Shown piece after piece: positions 1 through 4,908 of a stretch of 6,953 nt of DNA. The DNA is from Pseudomonas sp. GTDB taxonomy: Bacteria; Pseudomonadota; Gammaproteobacteria; Pseudomonadales; Pseudomonadaceae. Under the pieces are notes generated by a model that was not told the origin of the DNA, made no database searches, and worked only from the letters and a program-made list of their open reading frames with translations. The position numbers and the translations under genes were made by a program. The DNA is taken from positions 1-6,953 of the forward strand of contig DQGF01000213.1 in the NCBI GenBank assembly GCA_003525045.1, in the 5' to 3' direction. How positions within the stretch are numbered: position 1 is the stretch's first letter; each line of letters begins with the position of its first letter.

Positions 1-29
1 AGCGGGCTTGCTCGCGAAAGCGCCCGCCC
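1..29. repeat. Partial REP element cut by the window edge
   Basis: Bases 1-18 (AGCGGGCTTGCTCGCGAA) are identical to 6856-6873 in the REP pair at the other end of the window, so this is the 3' part of the same REP class. The expected 5' GTGGG is missing only because the window starts here. GCGGGC at 2-7 can pair with GCCCGC at 22-27, or the REP can fold on itself. Because it lies just beyond the dadR stop codon, it may serve as 3'-end structure for that transcript; this is inference. Confidence 0.8.
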
Positions 30-56
30 AGGCAACAATTCCTTTGAGACAAACAC

Positions 57-545
57 TCAATCCGGAATCGGCAGATTCAAACTCTCCTTCACCTCTTCCA
101 TCACGATATAGCTCTTGGATTCGCGCACATGGGGCAGCTTGAGCAAAATATCGCCCAGCAACTTGCGGTACGAAGCCATCTCGGAAATCCGCGCCTTCAC
201 CAAATAGTCGAAATCCCCTGACACCAAATGACATTCCAATACGTGGGGCAGTTTCAGCACCGCGCGTCGGAACTCTTCGAAAGTATCGCCGGATTTGTAG
301 TCGAGACTGATCTCGACGAACACCAGCAGACTGCCCTTCAGATGCTGCGGATTGAGCCGGGCGTTGTAGCCCATGATGATGCCTTCGCGCTCCAGCCGTC
401 GGACTCGCTCGGTGCAGGGCGTGGTCGAGAGCCCGACCTTTTCTCCAAGCTCGGTGAAGGAAATACGCCCGTCCGTTTGCAGGATCCGCAGGATGTTGCG
501 GTCGATCTTGTCCAGCTCACGTTTGGTCTGAGTGTTGGTACGCAT
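57..545 (-). CDS. dadR: DadR, Lrp/AsnC-family alanine-responsive activator
   Basis: A 162-residue protein, the usual size for Lrp-type regulators, and clearly Lrp-like along its whole length. Residues about 10-60 form the winged helix-turn-helix (ELDKIDRNILRILQ, then recognition region GLSTTPCTERVRRLE at 38-52). Residues about 70-155 form the RAM effector/oligomerisation domain, with the signature VSGDFDYL at 107-114. In P. aeruginosa the homologue DadR activates the divergent dadA operon in response to L-alanine; the same role is inferred here from the divergent placement. The start at 545 is chosen because a GGAGG lies 10 nt upstream on the minus strand and the N-terminus matches the family; the long in-frame extension upstream is antisense to dadA and not coding. 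AsnC/Lrp paralogues are the only realistic alternative, and position next to dadA favours DadR. Confidence 0.93.
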   Translation of the reverse strand: MRTNTQTKRELDKIDRNILRILQTDGRISFTELGEKVGLSTTPCTERVRRLEREGIIMGYNARLNPQHLKGSLLVFVEISLDYKSGDTFEEFRRAVLKLPHVLECHLVSGDFDYLVKARISEMASYRKLLGDILLKLPHVRESKSYIVMEEVKESLNLPIPD

Positions 546-583
546 AGGGGATGCGCCTCCGTGAAAACGGTTTTTACCGAGAA

Positions 584-612
584 TTGTCGCCAAATATAGG
601 CACTTATATAGT
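584..612 (+). promoter_or_regulatory. Candidate sigma-70 promoter for dadA
   Basis: TTGTCG at 584-589 (4 of 6 to the -35 consensus), a 17-bp spacer, and TATAGT at 607-612 (5 of 6 to the -10). Transcription would start near 619-620, giving a leader of roughly 80 nt before dadA. The -10 is only 8 bp from the candidate dadR -10 on the other strand, so the two promoters would occlude each other. Confidence 0.5.
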
Positions 613-688
613 GAAAAGCACTGGCTAATCTTTTTTAAACTGCCCACATCTTCGGTCTGAACAACAAACGTCAGCGGTAAGCCGCGAT

Positions 689-693
689 GAGGG
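689..693 (+). promoter_or_regulatory. Shine-Dalgarno that decides the dadA start
   Basis: GAGGG lies 8 nt before the ATG at 702. Two further in-frame ATGs at 687 and 696 are rejected: the first overlaps this Shine-Dalgarno and the second is too close to it. Confidence 0.65.
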
Positions 694-701
694 ATATGAA
701 A

Positions 702-2006
702 ATGCGCGTTATGGTCTTGGGTAGCGGCGTCATCGGTACCACCAGTGCTTATTATCTGGCCCGTGCCGGGTTTGAAGTGGTGGTGGTGGACCGTCAGCCG
801 GCCGCTGCCATGGAGACCAGTTTCGCCAACGCCGGGCAGGTGTCGCCGGGTTATGCCTCGCCGTGGGCCGCACCCGGTGTGCCGCTCAAGGCCATCAAGT
901 GGCTGTTGCAACGCCACGCGCCACTGGCAATCAAGGCCACCGCCGACATTGATCAATACCTGTGGATGGCGCAGATGTTGCGCAACTGTACCGCCAGCCG
1001 CTATGCGGTGAACAAGGAACGTATGGTCCGTCTGTCCGAGTACAGCCGTGACTGCCTCGACGAATTGCGCGCGGAAACCGGTATTGCCTATGAAGGCCGC
1101 AGCCTCGGTACCACACAACTGTTCCGCACCCAGGCTCAGCTCGACGGCGCCGCGAAAGACATCGCCGTGCTGAAAGAGTCCGGCGTGCCGTTCGAGCTGC
1201 TCGACCGCGCCGGCATTGCCCGGGTTGAACCGGCCCTGGCCGGGGTCACTGATATCCTCAGCGGCGCCCTGCGCCTGCCGAACGACCAGACCGGCGACTG
1301 CCAGATCTTCACCTCCCGCTTGGCCGAAATGGCGGTGAAACTGGGTGTGGAATTCCGTTTCGGCCAGGACATCCAGCGCCTCGACTTCGCCGGCGAGCGC
1401 ATCAACGGCGTGTGGATCGACGGCAAGCTGGAAACCGCCGACCGTTACGTGTTGGCCCTCGGCAGCTATTCGCCGCAACTGCTCAAGCCGCTGGGCATCC
1501 GCGCGCCGGTGTACCCGCTCAAGGGTTACTCCCTGACCGTGCCGATCACCAACCCGGCGATGGCCCCAACTTCGACGATTCTCGACGAGACCTACAAGGT
1601 CGCAATCACCCGTTTCGACAACCGCATCCGCGTTGGCGGCATGGCTGAAATAGCCGGTTTTGACCTGTCGCTGAACCCGCGTCGGCGCGAAACCCTGGAG
1701 ATGATCGTCAATGACCTTTATCCTCAGGGCGGCGATCTCACCCAGGCAAGCTTTTGGACCGGTCTGCGTCCGACCACCCCGGACGGCACGCCGATCGTTG
1801 GCGCCACACCTTTCAAGAACCTGTTCCTGAATACTGGCCACGGCACCCTGGGTTGGACCATGGCCTGCGGCTCCGGTCGTTTGCTGGCTGACCTGATGGC
1901 GAAGAAAACGCCGCAAATCAGCGCCGAAGGTCTCGATATCTCTCGTTATGGCAACAAAACCCAGGAGTCCGCAAAACATGTCAATCCAGCGCCAGCTCAC
2001 CAATGA
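702..2006 (+). CDS. dadA: DadA, D-amino acid (D-alanine) dehydrogenase small subunit, FAD-dependent
   Basis: A 434-residue DAO-family flavoprotein. It oxidises D-alanine and other D-amino acids to imino acids at the inner face of the cytoplasmic membrane, passing electrons to the respiratory chain. The N-terminus carries the Rossmann FAD motif GSGVIG (residues 7-12), followed by the family-typical [20 protein letters not shown]. The C-terminal [16 protein letters not shown] (HGTLGW within about 379-385) is the conserved FAD/substrate region. The start at 702 gives MRVMVLGSG, the N-terminus I recall for Pseudomonas DadA, and has the best-placed ribosome site. It is the first gene of the dad operon, and its 3' end overlaps dadY. 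The sequence is intact, with no sign of a frameshift or lost motif. Confidence 0.97.
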   Translation: MRVMVLGSGVIGTTSAYYLARAGFEVVVVDRQPAAAMETSFANAGQVSPGYASPWAAPGVPLKAIKWLLQRHAPLAIKATADIDQYLWMAQMLRNCTASRYAVNKERMVRLSEYSRDCLDELRAETGIAYEGRSLGTTQLFRTQAQLDGAAKDIAVLKESGVPFELLDRAGIARVEPALAGVTDILSGALRLPNDQTGDCQIFTSRLAEMAVKLGVEFRFGQDIQRLDFAGERINGVWIDGKLETADRYVLALGSYSPQLLKPLGIRAPVYPLKGYSLTVPITNPAMAPTSTILDETYKVAITRFDNRIRVGGMAEIAGFDLSLNPRRRETLEMIVNDLYPQGGDLTQASFWTGLRPTTPDGTPIVGATPFKNLFLNTGHGTLGWTMACGSGRLLADLMAKKTPQISAEGLDISRYGNKTQESAKHVNPAPAHQ

Positions 2007-2331
2007 GCGCATGAGCCAGATCGTAGTTCACAGCGGTACCGTGTATCTGGCAGGGCAGGTCGGCGACGATATGAACGCCGGGATTGAACAGCAGACCCGT
2101 GAAACACTCGCCAACATCGAGCGCTTGCTGGATCTGGCCGGGACCGACAAGAGTCGTTTGCTGTCGGTGACCATTTACTTGAAAGACATCGACGCACATT
2201 TCGAAGGCATGAACGCGGTGTGGGACAAGTGGCTGCCAAAAGGCGTCGCGCCGGCCCGTGCCACGGTTGAGTCGAAGCTGTGCGAACCGGAAATACTGGT
2301 GGAGCTGTCGGTTGTAGCCGCTCTGCCTTAA
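1978..2331 (+). CDS. dadY: DadY, Rid-family enamine/imine deaminase of the dad operon
   Basis: A 117-residue RidA/YjgF-fold protein. Members form trimers that hydrolyse reactive enamines/imines to 2-oxoacids. The motif APARATVES at about 91-99 holds the conserved carboxylate-binding arginine (R94), and VYLAGQVG (22-29) is the family's N-terminal strand. In P. aeruginosa the gene at this position (PA5303, named DadY) deaminates the imino-alanine released by DadA and gives a fitness advantage on alanine; I infer the same role here. AGGAG at 1963-1967 lies 10 nt before the ATG at 1978. An upstream ATG at 1948 would add 10 residues but lies deeper inside dadA. The 29-nt overlap with the dadA end, in another frame, suggests translational coupling and matched production of enzyme and imine-remover. 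Confidence 0.92.
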   Translation: MSIQRQLTNERMSQIVVHSGTVYLAGQVGDDMNAGIEQQTRETLANIERLLDLAGTDKSRLLSVTIYLKDIDAHFEGMNAVWDKWLPKGVAPARATVESKLCEPEILVELSVVAALP

Positions 2332-2353
2332 ACCAGTCAGAAAGATCCCTCTC

Positions 2354-2400
2354 CCGGCGTTGTTGGCGGTATATGCCCTCAACCAGCGCCGGTTTTTCTT
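2354..2400 (+). terminator. Intrinsic terminator or attenuator between dadY and dadX
   Basis: CCGGCG at 2354-2359 pairs with CGCCGG at 2387-2392. The stem continues inward through TTG (2360-2362) with CAG (2384-2386, one wobble) and TTG (2363-2365) with CAA (2380-2382), with a single bulged C at 2383. That gives about 12 base pairs. TTTTTCTT follows at 2393-2400. This is the classic shape of a Rho-independent terminator, 23 nt after the dadY stop and 29 nt before the dadX start. Since no promoter is evident between it and dadX, partial read-through is the simplest reading. Confidence 0.6.
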
Positions 2401-2428
2401 CCCATTGACCGACCAGAAGTCTGCCGCC

Positions 2429-3502
2429 ATGCGTCCTGCCCGTGCCCTGATCGACCTTCAAGCCCTGCGTCACAACTACCAGATCGCCCGTGAAGTCACC
2501 GGGGCCAAAGCCCTCGCAGTGATCAAGGCCGATGCCTATGGCCATGGCGCGGTGCGTTGCGCCCAGGCGCTGGAAGCCGAGGCGGACGGATTTGCCGTGG
2601 CCTGCATTGAAGAAGCACTGGAGCTGCGCGCCGCTGGCATTCGCGCGCCGGTATTGCTGCTGGAAGGTTTTTTCGAAGCCGATGAGCTGTCGCTGATCGT
2701 CGAGCATGATTTCTGGTGCGTGGTGCATTCGCTGTGGCAGCTCGACGCCATCGAGAACGCTGCGCTGAGCAAGCCGATCACGGTCTGGCTCAAACTCGAC
2801 TCGGGCATGCACCGGGTCGGTCTGCATCCAAAGGATTACCAGGCGGCCTATCAACGGCTACTGGCCTGCGGCAAGGTCGCGAAGATCGTGCTGATGAGCC
2901 ACTTCGCCCGCGCCGATGAGCTGCACAGCCAATCCAGCGCCGAGCAGGTGGCCTTATTTGAAGCCGCGCGTCAGGGCTTGTCGGCCGAGATCAGCCTGCG
3001 CAACTCGCCGGCGGTGCTTGGCTGGCCGCAGATCCCGAGTGATTGGGTGCGTCCGGGCATCATGCTCTACGGTGCCACGCCCTTCGAAGAAGCCAACGCC
3101 GTGGCGTCACGTCTGCAACCGGTAATGACCCTCGAATCGAAAGTGATTTGCGTGCGTGAACTGCCGGCCGGCGAACCGATCGGTTACGGCGCCAAATTCA
3201 TCACGCCCAAGCCCATGCGCGTCGGCGTGGTGGCCATGGGTTACGCCGATGGTTACCCGCGTCAGGCGCCGACCGGTACACCGGTGATGGTTGCCGGGCA
3301 GCGCAGCCAGTTGATCGGCCGGGTGTCGATGGACATGCTTTGCATCGATTTGACCGATGTGCCGCAAGCCGGTCTGGGTTCGACCGTGGAATTGTGGGGC
3401 AAAAATATCCTCGCCAGTGACGTGGCCAAGGCCGCTGACACGATTCCTTACCAGATCTTCTGCAACCTGCACCGGGTGCCGAAGCTCTATTCCGGGGCTT
3501 AG
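2429..3502 (+). CDS. dadX: DadX, catabolic PLP-dependent alanine racemase
   Basis: A 357-residue fold-type III alanine racemase that interconverts L- and D-alanine in the cytoplasm and feeds D-alanine to DadA. The N-terminal TIM barrel carries the PLP lysine K33 in [10 protein letters not shown]. The C-terminal beta domain carries the second catalytic base Y253 in GYGAKF, and GRVSMDM follows. The start at 2429 gives [10 protein letters not shown], matching the family; the reading frame stays open back to a TTG at 2360, but that extension runs through the terminator hairpin and looks non-coding. The ribosome site is weak (GAAG at 2416-2419), which, with the upstream terminator, would keep racemase levels below those of DadA. 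A biosynthetic Alr paralogue is the alternative; operon position favours DadX. Confidence 0.95.
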   Translation: MRPARALIDLQALRHNYQIAREVTGAKALAVIKADAYGHGAVRCAQALEAEADGFAVACIEEALELRAAGIRAPVLLLEGFFEADELSLIVEHDFWCVVHSLWQLDAIENAALSKPITVWLKLDSGMHRVGLHPKDYQAAYQRLLACGKVAKIVLMSHFARADELHSQSSAEQVALFEAARQGLSAEISLRNSPAVLGWPQIPSDWVRPGIMLYGATPFEEANAVASRLQPVMTLESKVICVRELPAGEPIGYGAKFITPKPMRVGVVAMGYADGYPRQAPTGTPVMVAGQRSQLIGRVSMDMLCIDLTDVPQAGLGSTVELWGKNILASDVAKAADTIPYQIFCNLHRVPKLYSGA

Positions 3503-3541
3503 CCCAAGGCATTCCGGACCGAAAGTCGCCTCGCCGAACAG

Positions 3542-3614
3542 GATTCAGGCCCAAGTGTTGTAAATACTGAACGCTGTCGCCATGATAACGCTCAATATTC
3601 CAACAACCTGAATC
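3542..3614. repeat. Widely spaced inverted repeat around the pauR-like promoter
   Basis: GATTCAGG at 3542-3549 and CCTGAATC at 3607-3614 are perfect inverted copies, extendable to 10 pairs with one wobble, and about 65 bp apart centre to centre. They bracket the candidate promoter, and the right arm ends at the Shine-Dalgarno. They could be two half-operators or a long-range leader stem; neither is proven. Confidence 0.4.
3558..3586 (+). promoter_or_regulatory. Candidate promoter of the pauR-like gene
   Basis: TTGTAA at 3558-3563 and CATGAT at 3581-3586 have a 17-bp spacer and match 4 of 6 bases in each box. The position, 43 nt before the TTG start, is sensible in the 126-bp gap after dadX, where no terminator is seen. 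This is a weak match and read-through from dadX is also possible. Confidence 0.35.
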
Positions 3615-3616
3615 TT

Positions 3617-3621
3617 GGAGG
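3617..3621 (+). promoter_or_regulatory. Shine-Dalgarno that decides a TTG start
   Basis: A full GGAGG lies 7 nt before the TTG at 3629. No ATG or GTG near the N-terminus has a comparable site, so the rare TTG start of the XRE-cupin gene is well supported. Confidence 0.75.
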
Positions 3622-3628
3622 CGCAAGC

Positions 3629-4177
3629 TTGGACGTCGGTGAACGACTGCAATCCATCCGTAAGCTCAAAGGCCTTTCCCAGCGTGAACTCGCCAAAAGG
3701 GCGGGCGTCACCAACAGCACTATTTCGATGATCGAGAAGAACAGCGTCAGCCCCTCGATCAGTTCGCTGAGGAAGGTACTGGGCGGGATTCCCATGTCCA
3801 TGGTCGAGTTCTTTTCCGAAGAAATCCTGCAGGAAAAACCGACTCAGATCGTCTACAAGGCCAACGAGCTGATCGATATTTCCGATGGTGCAGTGACCAT
3901 GAAACTGGTCGGCCGGGCTCATCCGAGCCGGGCTATCGCGTTCCTCAATGAAATCTACCCGCCAGGCGCCGACACCGGTGACGAGATGCTCACCCACGAG
4001 GGCGAGGAAACCGGGATTTTGCTTGAAGGAAGGCTGGAACTGGTGGTCGGGCTTGAAACTTTTGTGCTCGAAGCCGGTGATAGCTACTACTTTGAAAGCA
4101 CCAAGCCACACCGTTTTCGCAATCCGTTCGATGCGCCGGCGCGACTAATCAGCGCAGCTACACCCGCGAACTTTTAA
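3629..4177 (+). CDS. pauR: PauR/PuuR-like XRE-cupin transcriptional regulator
   Basis: A 182-residue two-domain regulator. Residues 4-60 form an XRE/Cro-type helix-turn-helix, with GLSQRELAKRAGVTNSTIS at 15-33 and VSPSISSL after it. Residues about 105-180 form a cupin effector domain, with HEGEETGILLEG from H123 and PHRF at about 160-163. It aligns well by eye with E. coli PuuR, including the ending ISA-TP--F. In P. aeruginosa the gene in the same place (PA5301) is PauR, a repressor of putrescine and cadaverine catabolism by the gamma-glutamylation pathway, so the same function is inferred. No polyamine-catabolic genes lie in this window, so it would act on distant targets. Translation starts at a TTG, which usually lowers yield. 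Related XRE-cupin repressors cannot be fully excluded. Confidence 0.88.
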   Translation: MDVGERLQSIRKLKGLSQRELAKRAGVTNSTISMIEKNSVSPSISSLRKVLGGIPMSMVEFFSEEILQEKPTQIVYKANELIDISDGAVTMKLVGRAHPSRAIAFLNEIYPPGADTGDEMLTHEGEETGILLEGRLELVVGLETFVLEAGDSYYFESTKPHRFRNPFDAPARLISAATPANF

Positions 4178-4233
4178 GAAAAGAGGCGCCCTGCCAGCAC
4201 GGCGGAGGTACCCAAGCTGTTTTTCCGCTGCAC

Positions 4234-4263
4234 AACAAGACCCCTTCGACTTTGGGGTTGTTT
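4234..4263 (+). terminator. Weak hairpin, possible terminator of the pauR-like gene
   Basis: AACAA (4234-4238) and CCCC (4241-4244) pair with GGGG (4254-4257) and TTGTT (4258-4262), with a two-base GA bulge and a 9-nt loop. Only a short T-tract follows (4261-4263), so this is a poor terminator. It could stop read-through into cycB in part. Apart from this and the cycB promoter, I see nothing in the 170-bp gap at 4178-4347. Confidence 0.35.
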
Positions 4264-4289
4264 CAGTGTGGCGGGCTTACCGTTATACT
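4261..4289 (+). promoter_or_regulatory. Candidate cycB promoter
   Basis: TATACT at 4284-4289 is a strong -10 match (5 of 6); TTTCAG at 4261-4266 with a 17-bp spacer is a poor -35. The -10 sits at the centre of a dyad, GGCGGGC at 4270-4276 and GCCCGCC at 4293-4299. The weak -35 together with the dyad suggests control by a bound regulator, but which one is unknown. Confidence 0.45.
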
Positions 4290-4347
4290 TGCGCCCGCCT
4301 GCGAACCGTGGCCGTGGGCGTGACTAGCCACCATTGAGGGTGAACGC

Positions 4348-4773
4348 GTGAATCTAATTATGAAAATGCTGGCTGCACCAGCAACCGTATTGGCCCTATG
4401 GGCAGTCAGCGCTCAAGCTGCGACCAACGACGATATCGCAAAACGCCTTGAGCCAGTCGGCCAGGTTTGCGTTCAGGGTAAAGAGTGCAAGGGGATGGAA
4501 GTAGCTGCTTCGGCGGGGGGTGGCGATGCCAAAACTCCTGACTCAGTGATTGCAAAACATTGCAACGCTTGCCACGGCACCGGCCTGTTGGGCGCGCCGA
4601 AAATCGGTGATGCCGCAGCCTGGGGCGAGCGCGCCAAGAAAGAAGGCGGCGTTGACGGTTTGCTGGCCAAAGCAATCTCGGGTCTCAATGCGATGCCGCC
4701 AAAAGGCACTTGCGCCGATTGCTCCGATGACGATCTCAAGGGCGCCATCCAGAAGATGTCCGGCCTGAAATAA
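4348..4773 (+). CDS. cycB: Cytochrome c5, periplasmic monohaem c-type cytochrome
   Basis: A 141-residue precursor. Residues 1-24 are a Sec signal peptide (MNLIMKM, a hydrophobic stretch, then SAQA), with likely cleavage before ATNDD, so the protein acts in the periplasm. CNACH at 72-76 binds haem c, and Met116 in NAMPPKG is the likely distal ligand. Cys122 and Cys125 (CADC) form the disulfide usual in cytochrome c5. An additional pair, Cys41 and Cys47, lies before the haem motif. The GTG at 4348 is taken as start because GAGGG (4336-4340) is 7 nt upstream; the in-frame ATG at 4360 is 19 nt away but would still leave a signal peptide. The role is small electron carrier; partners are not shown here. 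The gene at this locus in P. aeruginosa is cycB. Confidence 0.93.
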   Translation: MNLIMKMLAAPATVLALWAVSAQAATNDDIAKRLEPVGQVCVQGKECKGMEVAASAGGGDAKTPDSVIAKHCNACHGTGLLGAPKIGDAAAWGERAKKEGGVDGLLAKAISGLNAMPPKGTCADCSDDDLKGAIQKMSGLK

Positions 4774-4788
4774 GTTATATCTTCAGCG

Positions 4789-4815
4789 AAAAAGCCGCTT
4801 ACGAGCGGCTTTTTT
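4789..4815 (+). terminator. Intrinsic terminator of cycB
   Basis: AAAGCCGCT at 4791-4799 and AGCGGCTTT at 4804-4812 form a perfect 9-bp stem with a TACG loop, followed by a run of Ts to 4815. The A-run on the left side would let it work in both directions. It lies 16 nt after the cycB stop, so the downstream CoA-transferase gene needs its own promoter. Confidence 0.92.
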
Positions 4816-4908
4816 GTGCGTGCGATTTGCCCCTCGGGACTATTCTTTGCAGCAAAGGCCCGGCAAGCTCGGTCCAACCCCAATTCACGGAATGTAAGGG
4901 AGGATCAG

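Larger units (their letters stand above)
546..701. promoter_or_regulatory. Divergent dadR-dadA control region
   Basis: This 156-bp AT-rich gap separates two divergently read genes and must hold both promoters and the DadR sites. Visible elements are: a candidate dadR -10 (TATATT on the minus strand, plus-strand 593-598) without a convincing -35; the short dyad CACT-TATAT-AGTG at 601-613; the dyad CGGT-TTTT-ACCG at 568-579 in the dadR leader; and GTGAAAA repeated at 561-567 and 611-617, exactly 50 bp apart. Lrp-family proteins bind degenerate AT-rich sites in phased arrays, so these are candidates only. Confidence 0.7.

Noticed and set aside
57..2012. A 651-codon open frame on the minus strand, continuous with dadR and spanning all of dadA
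   Set aside because: Its C-terminal 162 codons are dadR. The rest is antisense to dadA, crosses the divergent promoter region, has no recognisable domain and low-complexity composition. Long antisense frames are expected opposite GC-rich genes with strong codon bias.
2360..2428. A TTG-started N-terminal extension of DadX
   Set aside because: The 23 extra residues would be encoded by the terminator hairpin and T-run, and the ATG at 2429 gives the family's normal N-terminus and length.
1997..2854. A 285-codon minus-strand frame across dadY and dadX
   Set aside because: It overlaps two well-recognised genes and their gap, and shows no domain or convincing ribosome site.
3491..3528. Palindromic GGGCTTAGCCC and TCCGG/CCGGA pairing at the end of dadX as a terminator
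   Set aside because: The inner helix is only about 4 bp with a usable loop, and no T-run follows, so it does not qualify as an intrinsic terminator.
4836..4851. A possible sigma-54 promoter (GG-N10-GC with TTGCA) before the CoA-transferase gene
   Set aside because: The -12 half fits, but the -24 half (GGACT in place of GGCAC) is poor, and no enhancer-binding site or cognate activator is visible. It is too weak to annotate.
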